Of a DNA stretch of 64,000 bases, positions 1 through 14,300 are shown in pieces (the first letter of the stretch is position 1; each line of letters starts with the position of its first letter). Both the position numbers and the translations under genes were made by a program. The stretch is from positions 33,768,201 to 33,832,200 of the forward strand of contig NC_074717.1 in the NCBI RefSeq assembly GCF_947242115.1. Direction: 5' to 3'. A model generated the notes under the pieces. It saw nothing but the letters and a program-made list of their open reading frames with translations. It was not told the origin of the DNA and made no database searches. This DNA is from Biomphalaria glabrata. Taxonomy: Eukaryota > Mollusca > Gastropoda > Planorbidae.

Positions 1-1194
1 AATGAATTCCCTGTCATTTTTTTTCAGGGTGCCAAAGTTTTCCGAATCTTAAAGCCTGATAAAAGTTCTTCAGTCTTCTCGTGATTTTCCAATTTTTAAC
101 CACAAAAGTGGTAAAACTTATTGTTTTTTTTTTATTATTATTTTTACCCATTATGCATAATTTTAGACAAAAAAAATCGGATACTTTTGAATATTTTTAC
201 TGTCACATTTTTTAAAGTTGTCTGTTTTTTATTATTAAAAGTGCATTTTTACCACTTGCGTGTAACCCCCTATTGGGTGTCACCCGTTGAGGCCCGCACC
301 CCCCTAAGTGACGCCACTGCGTGTCACTCAGTCTTCTGGTTGTCTCAAAAAACGGATACCTTCAGAAACCAACAGGAAAGTCTTCCACTTGAAGGAACGA
401 CCCTTCCACAATTTCCCAGACCAAACAACCCACACAGAGAACCTACGATGCCGCATCTCAGCTTGTTGGACCGTCCACTGTGTAGGATCCCGTCTATAAC
501 TGCAGAGGATCAAACCAAGCTCTAGTTCTGTTTCTCCTTTCACTTTGGCGGAAATCAACTCTCTCTTCCTGCTTGTCTAAACATTTCGTCCATATCCACT
601 GTTGAAAAGTGCGCTGGATGCGTGCTTTTGTTTACTATATGTAATGCCCAATTGTAAAACAAATGTCGAGTAGTTATCCTTGTGCAGTTGCATTCTGCTG
701 TGTTATGGTTGAATAACTTATAGATGTCATATCAAGAAAGCTATGATGATAGTTAGGCATCATCATCATGAACATTATACCTTTCTTGATAAAATATTTC
801 TCACTGTACCTGACTTGATATGAAATGAATCAGAAAATTATTTGTGTTACCTTAAAAAAAGATAATAAAGAAAATAAAGACACACACATACATATATATA
901 AAGGTATTGCCTTTGATTCCATTAACATTAAGGACAAGTGCAGTATTTCACATGACCATGCAAACCCAGTAGCGACCTGCATATTTTGCCACATCTATTA
1001 TAAACAAAACCGTTTGAAAACAGGGAAGGCTTTTCTATTTGGTTACAAATGTTTGAGAGCCCTCCAGCTGTTTCTTTCAGAGCCATCTGCTCATGCCAGT
1101 GAGAGCAAAACGGTGACTATTTTTATTTTTCTAGCACTTCCAATGGGAATCTAGGGCTTATGGAATGAATGGTATCAAAAGTACCAGCCTATAA
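1..1194. other. Repeat-containing intergenic DNA, no gene seen
   Basis: No open frame here resembles a known protein. The stretch is AT-rich with T-runs, and includes a transposon-end fragment near 250-321 described separately. The 109-codon frame at 825-1154 is low-complexity and has no recognisable domain or splice context. Confidence 0.5.
250..321 (-). repeat. DNA-transposon end fragment, CAGTGGCGT type
   Basis: On the minus strand this reads CAGTGGCGTCACTTAGG, followed by a GC-rich tract with GTGCGGGCC and GGGTGACACCC. A diverged copy lies at 48515-48577. A short GC-rich block in AT-rich DNA that starts with CAGTGGCGT looks like the end of a non-autonomous DNA transposon. The other end was not found, so this is a fragment and its superfamily is not assigned. 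Confidence 0.45.
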
Positions 1195-1810
1195 TGGACA
1201 TACACTGACAAGACTATCTAAAACAAAAAAAAGGTTCTGCAGGAGGCTGGTGTTGACAGTCGGAGAATTTTAGCTACCCGTCGCCTCAGTGGAAATGTCT
1301 AGTAGTGGAACCCTAACCAGGCCCTGCAGGATTCCCTCGGTGAGCTTTTTTTTTTTTATATATCACTCGGGGTAGGGATGGAAGAAATTGCCGCCACACC
1401 GTTCCACGCAGGGGGCCGTCATCAGTAAGCCATTAAGCTGGAGAGGCTGTCCTTACATCGAATAGTGGCGGTTACAGTATAGGAATACGAGGTAAACTCC
1501 CCATGGTTAGCGCTGCTCTCGGCCACTTGTAGCGAGTGGGACCCAAGTACGTGGTACGGTCGCCCAGTCGGTCTATGGTCGTCACTGCTGGGGGCCCTCA
1601 GACAGGCCTGGTCGTTGGATAAAAGCCTTTCTTACGATCAACGGGACAACGGCGCCTTATGCGCTGATTCCCTACTGAACTTTTTTGAAGGTGTTGACAG
1701 CATAAAAACCCTACTTCCTCTACAACAACAGCTCTGGCTCAGACACCTATCACGTATGGATGTTGACCGCATAGCAAAGGCTATCTTTTTTTTTTTTGGG
1801 CAAGTTTAAA
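1195..1810. repeat. Unclassified GC-richer repeat island
   Basis: About 600 bases are clearly richer in G+C than the flanks, with sharp edges, A- or T-runs inside and no long reading frame (the longest is 64 codons at 1615-1809). Such an island usually marks an inserted element. Short stretches such as GGAAATGTCTA recur in the 36720-37160 block inside the ZNF507 intron, so the two may share a family. I could not name it. Confidence 0.35.
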
Positions 1811-4800
1811 GGAGGACAACGTAACACACACGACTATAAATACAAACATAAAGAACAAATCAAACAGATATGGCAAATGTATTGTCCATATGTACAACTA
1901 AATACTATTATATACTAGATCTAAAGTTTACTTAGAATTTTTACATAAATACATTACTTAAGCTTATCTCTTTGCTAATGTTTTTACTACTATTGGTCAA
2001 TATATTCAGTTAAATAGCAAAGTAGGATGGTCAAAGTTCACACACAAAATGCTGAAACCCTTTTCTATGAAAAGAATTACATTGGAATTTGTGCATTTTA
2101 ATTTCCACTTGTTACCAGTATTTAAAAGTTTAATCCACTGCCATCCTAATTAATGTTTGGTATAGCTTGGGGAAAAAAATATATAATATTCTTTCAAAAC
2201 AAATCTATGCAGTATATACTATGAACATAGTTTTTCACATCTGAAGACCTTTCATCGATTTTAAATTATAATAAGCCTGATGAAAAATATGACAAATTTT
2301 AAAAAATTAAAATTGGCCATATATACCATAACCTAATGGATAATAAGCTGTACAAAGTAATTTTTGCCCTTTAGAAATTAAAAAGATGGTACCTAATGAA
2401 CAATTTTAGCCATTTATTACAGTTGTTGAACACCATCAGAAATGAAACAAAAAAAAAAGTTTTTTTTTTAGTTGTTCTATACTAAATGCCAGTCAAAATA
2501 GAAAGAGACCATCACATAAAAATAAGCTATCACAATGTGAATGACAACAAATATATCACTAATTTTGAGGAAAGTTTCAAACACCCAGATTGAAAATGAG
2601 TTAATATTGTAAGAACAATAATGAATACAACCAATCCATAATGTAACAACTACATTATTGGAAACCAACTTGTTTTTAAAAATGTCAGTCTCAGCTAAGC
2701 ATAGGCAGTTGCATTTATCAACCAAAAATCTGATAAATTAGTCAAACCAGTTTCATGTTGAACAATACACTAACATTTGACTGTATTTTTATACAAAATC
2801 GGTTTGTCAAAAATTAAAAACTTTCCAGATACAGATATAAAATCATACTTAGAAAGATACTCTAGTGGTTAAGGAAAAAAATCTTTACACAAGAATGCTT
2901 ATTTTGTAGTATTAGGTAACTTTAAATGCAAAATATTGCCTCTATTTAAGTTACAGATCAGAAATAACCAAATATTACTAAAATCAGATTTTGTTTTTTT
3001 TTACTATAACTCCACACAGATCATTGGAGGGATGGAGAGGGCGGGGAAGGAGACAAACAATTATTAGAACAAGATGTTATTCATAACAATCAACACTTGA
3101 ATATCTCACAAAATAATATTTTGAAATGTAATAAAATAAATATATATGTATATTTATTTACAGGTAAGGTAAACAAATTGATCATCTGGAATATTTCAGA
3201 GAGGCAAGTAAGTATACAAAGGAAAAACAGATTCTATATATAGGCAACAAAAATAAATTTCAATAAGATTCTAGGCTAATGAAACATCAGATTTTCTAAA
3301 CTTCTTTCCAATGTCTTTTTCTAGATTTAGTCTAAGAACAGTATCCACAGAATTGAAATTGAGGAATTATTTTCTAGACAAATAATAAACTTGTTTTAAA
3401 TATGAGCAAAGTGCTGTCCAAAAGATAAATGGAATACATTGGCAACTGCTAAGTGATATTTTTTTCAGGATATGCCCTTTAAACATTACAAGTACTCGTA
3501 ATTTATTATGTACAATGACATCCTAAGTATAGATCTCTGTATCAACTAAATCACAAAAAAATGAAAGTAAAAACTAAAAAAGGTGAATAAAGGTCACTTC
3601 ATTGTGTCTTTTATAAATTACAGAAAATGCTGAAATAAATTATAAATACAAACTGAATTTGAATAATGGTAAAACTATCATTTAATAATTGTTGTTGTTT
3701 TTTTAAATATGGTTAAGCTTAAATAAAGTCAGCAACTTAATAATGACCTAGAGTAGAGTCAAGTGTGAATTAATTACTTCAGTTGGTATTTCATTAGGCA
3801 AGTACTGGCTTCAAGCTGCTAAACAGGAGATGATATTAGAAGTGTTTTTTGTTTTGTTTCTATAAATAAAAAAAAATCAGTATGCCTTTAAAACAAAGAG
3901 TTTGAAAAACAAGTCCATGACCAAGAAAATGTTCTGGTGAAACTCAGAAGTGCAGATAGAGTTAACTAAAAAACTTGTAACAATAGAATAGAACATCAAA
4001 AGGAAAACCAAGTTGATTTAATTTTTGTTTAAATAAGACATTTACTAGCTAAAAGTAATTAGTAGATTGACTCATTTATTTTAATGAAGTAATGTACAAT
4101 GTCCTGAAAAATTATGCCAGATTGATGCTATGCACATAAAGAGTATCTTTTTTTTACATTAATTAAGATTGTTTTTTTTTTAATTTCAAAAGTTAAAAAT
4201 ATCTTTTACTGTTTCAAACTTTAAATTATATGTCAAATTCTCCAATGAAATCCTGGCAATAAAACATACACATACCAGTACTCAAGTAATAACAATTAAA
4301 TATCAATAACAACCAAGTCTATAAATATTTATTTTGAAACTTCTCTTACAGACTTATAATAATTATATTTTGTTCAAGTCAACAGGTACTAAAGAACCAT
4401 TCTATGTGCAAAGGAAGATGTCAATGGGAAGCAAAATATATTTCTTAAAACAGTTTGTAAATGTGCAGTGATAAAAATGAAATTGAAAACAAAATGTGAG
4501 AATTATTTTGATAGGATGACCTATTCACTTTCTAAATGATTACAGATAACCCCTGTGGTCAGATATTCAGTCTTGAGTAAATAATAAAAAAACAACAACA
4601 TTATAATCATCCACTAGAGTCGCCTAAAAAAATGCCTTAGTTACAACTCCATCACAAAGTAGTTTTAAGTGAAAAGACGGCTATAACTTCTCAACATGGG
4701 GGGAAACCATATTTCAAACAATCTATCAGCCTGACACATGTTTCCATAGATTAAAATAATCCTTGTCACAGTGACACACACATGCTTTGTGTTTATGCAA

Positions 4801-5349
4801 TACAAAAATGAAAATTGGAATAATAGAAACCTGAAAGGTTCAGAGGAATGGAAATTTAATGGTTGGTAGGCAAGGGTATCATAAAGTGATAGGTTTTGAG
4901 ACAAATGTACTACATGGCTCAACAGTCTTAGTATAATGTGAAATATACGCAACACAGTATTATGAAATCTCTAAGCTTATAATTTTGAAAAGTGCCTTAT
5001 GAAAAGTACATATTTCCAAACATATTCATATAATACTCATTGATAATTGGTTGAGTACAAATGTGTAAGTATTGAAATATCATCAACACACAGTTTCAGG
5101 GACAAGTAAACTTAAATTCATATATATAAATATAGAGCTAAATTTAGTCACACTTCTGGGGCAGATCAAGTACTGACAAACTACTTTATGCTGTATAACA
5201 TACAAAGTTATGTCAAAGATTCATTCAATTCATTCAACAGTCAAGAAGGTAGTTGATGTGTGCCTAATGAACTGTTACTCGAGGCAACTTGCAGATTTAA
5301 CTTAACAGCACCAAGCTTGTGACTAGCAGTTGAAGAATAAAGGGAATGG
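1811..5349. other. AMFR 3' flank, probably partly 3' UTR
   Basis: This is very AT-rich sequence downstream of the AMFR stop codon (the gene is on the minus strand). No coding exon was found. Part is probably the AMFR 3' UTR, but many AT-rich hexamers could serve as polyadenylation signals on the minus strand, so the transcript end cannot be placed. No interspersed repeat was recognised here. Confidence 0.4.
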
Positions 5350-8300
5350 CTAATCAGTTTGTCTTTCCAAGCGCCGCTGAGTTGCTTGTAATAGCAAAGC
5401 CCTTCTCCTGGATAGCTCGTCTTCCTGAGTTGACAAGGTAGAGGATTCAGAGTGAATTTGTCTCAGATGTTCACTGGTTGTGTATATCAAGGGTGGGTCT
5501 ACAGAACTGCTACTGGCTCCCTCTTGATTCTCATGCATCTCTTGATACCGCCTAAGAAGTAATTTAATACTATGTGATTAGTGGAATAATTAAATAAGGT
5601 AACTAGAGAAAAAAAACAGGGCAAACTAACAGTAAAATTTTAAATACTTTGTAGGGTTTGGACTAATCACTGGGAATGTTACTAAATGTGCCACTTGAAG
5701 CTAAAACACAATTTTTGTTTAAAATATAGAACAATATACTGGTATGAAAACAGGAAAGATAGGGATCAGTAGAGGTGTCCCAATTTAAATTTTTTTTATG
5801 AAAAAAAGATATAGGTATGAAATTAGGAGTTTAAGAATTTTTCTTATGGGATTTATGGGAAATATTTTTGAGGTGATCTAACATATGTTTTCTTTTAACT
5901 TGAGTCCAAAATGACTAGTATATAATTTGAATCATATATGCTATCTGCTGATAAGCATATCTACTTTTCAACCTAGCATCTACTAATGACTAATTATTCA
6001 TCTGAATCATCCCAGCCCCAACCATCCTATTCAAAAATTCAAAGATCGGAGATGGTCTTTAATAGATAAAGGAAACAAGGATGTAAATTTGAATAAAAAG
6101 AGGTGAAAAGCACCCAGATAATTATAGCAATAAATGTAAGTTAATGTGTTGAGTAAGGAAGTTGATGTTGAGACAGCATGATTTCCCCTCTCCCTTTCTA
6201 TTTCTGCTATAAAAATGACTTTTACATTATACTTTTGGAGAAGCACTATTGTAACTACATCAAACACTAATAACAAATTCAAGAGTAACATTTTTAAATC
6301 GATTAAAGACTAATACATGAAAAGAAATTCTTATATTTAATATATACTGTAGTACAATATGTTTAGAATGTAGACTGTAATTTAGTAGAGTATATTCGCC
6401 CTATAGATCACAAGATCTAAAAGGAGAACTAGAGACAAAAGACCTAGCATTTTTTACCCCTTCCATATGCCTGATTTCACCAAATCCCTTTATTTTGTTT
6501 TGAATAGATGCACTTTTCAGCTTCTATTTCATTACATTCTAAATGTTTCCAAGCAACTATTTAAATTTCTACTATATGTTTACAGAAGAATTTTAAAATA
6601 ATATCTTATTTTATTGTCCTTTTAGTTAGTTTTTTTTTGTGTGTATACAATGAAAATGCTTGTCTTCATCAACTAAGCCTTCTCTAGTTATCCACTCACC
6701 TTCTAGCCTGCTCTAACATTAAGTGCTTGCGACTTTCCAGCATGCTCATTCTCTCTGTGGCTGATTTAGAAAACCTGCCTCCAGTTGTTGTGTAACTGTT
6801 CTCTCTATAAATAAAATTATACATGGTACAAAACAAATTAGGTATTTTACTTCATTACCAACAAAAATATTTTACAATTTTCTTATCAAATGCTCCAAAT
6901 AGATTGTATATATTTTCATTACAAATTAAAAAATAAATTATTAGATATCAGATGATTAAGAAAACTTTTTTAGAAGCATTTCACATCTAGAGAAAGTTTT
7001 AACCTTGAGATGTTAATATTTTTTTTAGTTTAATATTCACTAATCTTTTTCCATGGCAGTCGTGCCTAATTGCAGTATAAGCAAATAATGCACCTATTAA
7101 GGTACTGTCTTAGTGCATAGATTAAGAAAATGGGCAGTATTTAAATGTTATACAGACCTAGCTGTGACATACATATTTTGTCAATTCTAACACAGACAAA
7201 GTGGATGCTGTGGAAGATAATTTTTTTTTGGGGGGGGGGGGGGCTGCACTAGTCATTTAGGACAGATTTTCTTAGTATCACAAGTGTATTTCATTGCAGA
7301 TTCCCTTTCAGAAGCCATTTACTGCCCGTTTTTCTGCTCTAGACTAGTGAGGGCAAGCTGACATATGAGCTGGACATTAAAGCATTTCCAGAAGCACCTC
7401 TGTTATGCCAGATTTCTTTAAGGTCGCAAAAAAAATTGCTTTTTGCATATGGACATATCCCATTTAAAGAATGGTGTCCTATCTAAAGTCACTACACTTT
7501 CCACAGCATTCAACAGAATATTGTTATCTATAGTGTAGTCTTATCATCGTATGCTTAATAGAGTGAAGACCCCTTTACTGAAAACATTCAAGAAGATATA
7601 ATGCTTTCTAAATAGCATCCATGTGTCAAAGTAATACAGAAGTGTTGATAACTACTGCTCAGAAGACATGGATATTTCTCAGGAGAATGAGAAGCATTAT
7701 CTGTCACAATTTCATTTGAATGGGGTCAAAAGTGCTGTTGGCTTTAGCACAATATAGGAGAGCCCTAAATGAAAACAGAATTAGCCTGGTTGGATGTGGG
7801 CATTTTCACCCCTCAGTGAGGTGTCTCTAGCTGGACAAAATTCACTGACAGAAGGTACACTTTTTTTTATGGTCTGGCATAAGCCCTGCGGAGCACAGGT
7901 GTCACAAGTCAACGCAGTAGACGTTGCCTATTATGTTTTATTTGCAGCAGAAATTTTTATTAAACAGTTTCCATCACTGCTAAGTAAGCTAAACTAAAAT
8001 AGCTTGTTTCTACTAGAATGTCTTTATATATTTTCAGATCATAAATATAGAGCTTTCTAAAAAAAATTGAAATTGTGAACAAAAGATCTAAAATAAATAC
8101 ATGTATTTAAAAAAAAGAAGGATTTGGACAGTTAATAAATAAAGTAATCCTAACATTAGAAATTGTTTTGTAATTTAGTAACTTTTATTCTATAATATTG
8201 AACTCTTGTTGGTAGAGTCGCAAGACATATAAGGAAGGTTGAGCTCAGAAAGCTTCAGGACAATGACTTAAGCACAAATTGAAACTTTGCTGGCATGCTG

Positions 8301-11300
8301 GCAATCTTGCATCTATGTATATGACAAATGCACAGGGAATGTGAACTAATGCTTTTGATACACAGGCACAATGATCTGTGAGTTATATTGATTTCAAGAT
8401 GCTTCTCCCTTCTCAATCAGCTTGAAGGACACAAAAGTCAAAATAGTGACCTGGCCTCTCATTTCTCCATAGATAAAGGTGTTAAACATGCCGTAATTTG
8501 TCCAAGAATGCTTCTGTTTTACAAAATTACCACTGACATTTTATGTCCCCAATGCTTTTTTGTTTTTTGTCATCAGGGCAATGAATTGATACTCACTGAT
8601 TTTCTGACTGTCTAATTCTCTCTGAAGATCCTTCAGTCAACTGTAAACTGTTATCTAAGTTGTTCAAAGGAATATTATTCACCCTAGGACTGTCACTTGC
8701 TAAACTACTCACCTGGGAAAGAGTACAGTCTAATGTGAACAATTAACATTATATGAATACCATTAGCACTTGAGGTGCCTGTATGTATCAACAATAAACA
8801 ATCCATAAAGATAATGTGTAAGAAAATATGTAAATAAATCACCAAGATAAAAGAACTTTTTACTTTTTAAAAAAGCTTAACAATTACCTCAGATGTTGTA
8901 GAGGAGCCACTGATACTACTGTGACTATCATTTCTTTGATGTCCTGAACCTGTGATAGCAAGCTGAAAACAACAAAAGTAAACATATGTTATGAAATAAG
9001 CAAGACTGAGGAAACTTTATTCAATTTATATAAATTGGATTGAATGTACATTTTTGAGCTTTTGTATGTAACTTAATCTCTCAGTGTACTGATAAGCAAT
9101 GCATCTTTATGCAAGTATGGAACTTAAAAAAAACTTACAGGTGGCACAGTAATTCTGCCTTCTAAAATATTATCTATTGTGAGATCCACAGATCTTGTTA
9201 ATCGCAAATCTTCCATGATGACTTGTTGTGGAATATGTGGGAACACAGCTTGAACTTCACGGGCCTAAAAAAGAGAGAATACAAAAATATATGCATTGAG
9301 GAAATTGTGATGCCAGCCCAATCAAAAAGTTTGTTATCCAGCGTCTAAACAACAACAACAAAAATTAAAAGATTTTAGGGGAAAGAATAGTTTTGGATTG
9401 ACCTTTAAGATAAAGTTTAGTTTCTGTGTTTAAAGAGAAGTAATTATTGTAGAATTTTTCTTGATAATAAATACTTTAATCAAATGTATTTTCTTTCTAT
9501 GCAGAAACCACCTTAATCTCCCATGTGAGTAACACGTATGAAACCAATGTTGCACTAACAAAGTCCTACCATATTGTCCAGCTGTGATGTTTGTGTAGCA
9601 TGTGCTTGTTGACCAGGTAACAAATTAGTATGGGTTACTTCCACTGAAAAGCTGGGTAACCAACTAACATACCTTGAACCTATTTTATTTTAAAACACAA
9701 GAAAAGGCATAACCAAATTCATAGTCATAATTTTTATTTTGTTTAGGCAGACTATATAGTTGTGAAATTATGTCTAAGATTTTTCCCTTTTTCAAATTAG
9801 TGAAAAACAAAAATGAAAATAAATAAAAGATCTATGGGTGTAACAGAAGTTTTTAAATTTAATTTTTAAATTAGCTTTTTGCAACCATTACTAATTTCTT
9901 TATTATTTATAATCATTATTCTTTTTTTTTTTCAGCAACACTAAATTTTTTTTCTGTAAAAAAGTGGCTTATTTTCAGAAGAATTTCATACTACCCCAAA
10001 AAAAAATTAACTGTATCAGAAATACCCCATAAAAAACAAACAAACAACATAAAAGAACCAACCATCAAAGTGAAAGAAGTGATTGGTGGTAGCCGGGTTC
10101 ACTGGGGCCACTATGCCTTCGGCCATGTTGGGTACTCCTGGAGCCCCTGGGTTCCTGCCATCCCTCTCTGTAGTTTCACTAAGCCTTGTGCGGCATGTTG
10201 GACAAGAGGAGTCCTGCTCTAACCATGACCGTAGACATGAACTTATGGATAGGAAAATATAATTAATAGTTTTTCCTAACTAGGAGTCTCTTCTACTGAT
10301 ATCCCCTTACAGTCAGTTTGGTATTTTATAGTAGGGGTGCACCGGATAGTATTTTTTGATATCCGGCCGGGGCCGGATATGACCGGATAGTAAAATTTGA
10401 TATTCGGCCGGGGCCGGATACCTAAGTGTCTTGTTAATAGCTTGTGTTGCTGAACATTTTACGAAACTGTTAAATAACATACCTATATTTGTTGGTTTTA
10501 TTTTTTTTCCTTTTATATACCTTATTGTTTTAAACTCTGTTACTGATTGATTTATTCAAGCTTAACAGTATTTCTAAAAATCTGTATAGCATGAGTGTGT
10601 CTGTGTGTATGTACGATGCCACCAACTGTAACGATGTGTAGGAAGGTCAATGTAAATAATGTTAGTATATATTTAACTAGTTACTAATGTAAATCTCATA
10701 AGTAAAGAGCAATCTGCCTTGTTACCCTTGTATAGCGGTCGGATGTATGTGTTCATGAATTTCAGACCAACAACCTGGTCAGATATACGTAGTGAGCCTA
10801 CACATGTAGTCCTAGAGTAGTGTGTATAGTTATTTGTGTTAACCATCAAGCATTGTTTTTTCCTTGAGCATACGCACGCAATAGAGTTGAGTGTCAGTCA
10901 AAAAAGATAACACATTGGCATGGTCAGTCAAGCATATAGATAAATTATACCCGTCCACTAGTTAGAGGTCAAGGGTTGTTTTTTTTTTTTTTTTACACTC
11001 CAGCATATTGTTTCTTTGTTTGCTAGATCTAACTACGGTACTAATATTCAATTTATTTTAAGCGATTTTAAAATTTACTGTAAGGCTTTCCGTAATTTAT
11101 TAAGTCAAAAGAATTAAACAATGAAATTAGCTTTCTTTCTAATGATTTTAATACAAGGCAAAAAAAAATACACACACGCAAACATGCACATCTTTGTTTT
11201 ATTTTATTGTGCAAAGAACGTACGTAAGAAACATTAAATGCAAAGAACGTATGTTAGAAACATCTTCCTTTATTATTACTTATTAATTATTTTATTCGTG

Positions 11301-14300
11301 GTTTCAGTAACAGTTACAAAAGGGAACGATAGTAAGCCTATGGATGTCAGGTGTGTAAAAGTCGTCCTAGCCTGATACACAGTGGCTAAGTACGCATCTT
11401 AAGTTAAAAAAAATAGTAATAACAAGGAGTTAATTGACTGTCACAAATTATTAAGAATATTGTTATCAAATCAAGACACTTAACTGCAGGAGTAATATTC
11501 AAGTTAACACGTTAGACAAATTATTTAACCGTAATATTTATTGACAGTGTAATATCCTTTGTTAGCATGTTGTGTTTTTTCATTCTGGCTTAAAAATGGT
11601 CAATGTCTATCAATAAATAGCGATGTGTCAAGGACCAAAGAAATAAAATAAAGAGTAGGGGGTGTTTAGCCCTGGTCGTGTCTTCTACAAAATAATAAGT
11701 TACTGGCTTACTGGGCTATATAAACTTGCGGTTTGTGTTCTGTGTAGCTAAAGGTCACCCGTTTAGGTGCGTGTGATCTTTAGTCCAGCTTACTCATTGA
11801 GATTTATGTTCAAGTAACTCGGCACACTTGAAAAGGTGTGGCCTCTAGCCCAACCATGTGATTAACATTTTTCTCCAAATAAGCAAACTCTTTGTCCGGA
11901 TACCAGTGTAGATGTTTGACTTGAAGTCCAGTCCAACCCCCCCTCCTCCAATTAAGATTAACTACTAAGTAAACAAACATAGTTCCCTCGTGTGACCTCT
12001 AGAGAGTGCTTACGTCCATCGTATCTGACTTGGGGTCACCTGTCAATCAATGAACTCAATGTGATGGACTAAACAAATAAAAGGGGGAGGGAGTTGTTCA
12101 TCTGGAAATATACCTAGTCCTAGTTACCTTAGAGGTGTGGCTATGGTAGTCCAGCCCCCGTAATAAAGATTAAATACTAAATAAACAAACTCAGTTTCTT
12201 CGAAAGGTGTGACCTCTAGAGAGTGTCAATACGCTGACATTAAACCTACGTCCATCGTATTTAACTTGTGGTCACCTGCCTATAAAAAAAACTCAATGTG
12301 ATGGACTAAACAAATAAAAGGGGTGGGAGTTGTTCATCTCTACCTCTGGATTATAACCGCACAGCTAGACATCTGGTCAGCATGACGTAGTCAAGGAATG
12401 TAGCATTTTAACATGTTAACTAACCTACTCAAAGGTCAAGACAAATTGAAAAAAGTGTCAGCCATTGCTGCTCTGTATGTAAAGCGCATTTATGATGTAA
12501 AGTTTCATTTCTATTTATATTAAGTTATTAACACACCTTGTCTTTATAATAAACTATGTTTGGTGCATATTCATAATGGCTCTATTTTTAAGCACATTAT
12601 TTTGTTTTAATATAAACATTAATACATTCTACAACAGACATTAATGGAACGAGGTCCACTTTATGCATATTAAATAGGTGTACTTTTTACTATCCGGTTT
12701 ACTATCCTGTAGTGATATCCGACCAGAGACGAATAGCACCAGGTAGTAAAAAATGCCGGATATTCGGCAGAAGCCGGAGCAACTATCCGATGCACCCCTA
12801 TTTTATAGCAATGTGATTTTAGTTTTAATTAAATAACTGCAAAACTTTTCACAATAAAGTGCTGCAGATAGTCTAATACTGGAAATGGAATGTGAATCAG
12901 ATTTCGCAAAAAAAAAAGAATGATGATGATAATGTTTCAACAGGTAACGAGTCTTCTAAAACAAATTGGCCAGGCAACTATACTACTGCAGATGTAAATA
13001 AAGTAGATCTTGAAGATGACTCACAACACATTTATGTGACCAAGACAATCCAAATATTTTAATTTTTCTCAAACTAAAGCAAACACTATATACAACCTCT
13101 GATTCTTTACCAACAGTAAAGAATTTTTTATCAATAGTAAAGAATTCTTTATCAATAGTAAAGAATTCTTTACCAACAGAAATTAAAGTACTTTAAAAAT
13201 CTTTATCAGATAAAAAGTTCATTTCTAAATAGTTTTAAAAAAACAAATTTGAATAATTTGTTTAAAAAAAACTAAATGCTATCAAAATTTCAAAACTACT
13301 GTATTTTGAAAATAATTGTTGAGAAAAAAAAAGCTTATATAATAGAAATTATGTACTTGTGAAAAAGATGTCCACATGGCAGTTTCCTGGCAGATTCCAT
13401 CTTTTCCCAGCATATTGCACAATCATCGGAATTCTGTTCCAGGTCTTCTTGAGTGGCCATAGAAAACCTTCACAAATAAAAAAAAAAAACAATAAACAGA
13501 GCACAAAATATATTATTCAATCTCATAGCAGGAAACAGAAAAAAAAAAGCAACACTTACTTCGACTCCATTTCTTTGACAACCTTTAAATAATTCTTATG
13601 TTTTTTGACACGTCGCTGGAACTCGTAAAATAAAAACCTGAGCTGCATACAAATGACTAGACTGGCCATGCTGAGAAAGATGTTTCCATATAACTGAATA
13701 AAAAAAAAAAAAATAATAATTAGATATAGTATTTAAAAAAAAATAGCATTATCAGTTAAGAATTTTTAAAAAAAAATTCTTTTTTTAAACTTTAAAAAAA
13801 ATTCAGGACTGATACAATAACAAAAAGAAAAATCCTTAATAAAGTTTTTTTTATAAAGTCCTAAGGTAGATGTTTCAAAAGCATTGTTGACCCTTAACTA
13901 TCAGGTGTCAGTGCGCAACATATAGATCTTTGAACTTACAATTTTTACCCAGGTAAATTTCTAAACTATCAGTGTCTACCTGATGTATCAGTCTATCTAC
14001 TTACCAGCATGTGCAGGTGATGACTGAAGTCAACTGAGAGAGAGACAAGTTCAAAGATCAACTCAGTATAGTAGACATACATGGCCCTGGATTCCCAAAC
14101 ACCTTCTAGGCTCATGTCCCACAGTTGGATGATATACCTGGAAGAAGTAATCATTTTTGTTTTATTAATGGATACCAAATTCTTCAGAGATTGACAATTT
14201 TTAAAAAATTATACGCTATTATTGCATTAATTTTTCTTTATCCTATAAATAAGGCTGTTGGTGTGAATAGACGCAAGAAACTAGCTACATATGATTAGTT

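Noticed and set aside
121-525. 134-codon open frame on the plus strand
   Set aside because: Overlaps a transposon-end fragment, has low-complexity Phe/Tyr-rich residues and no recognisable domain.
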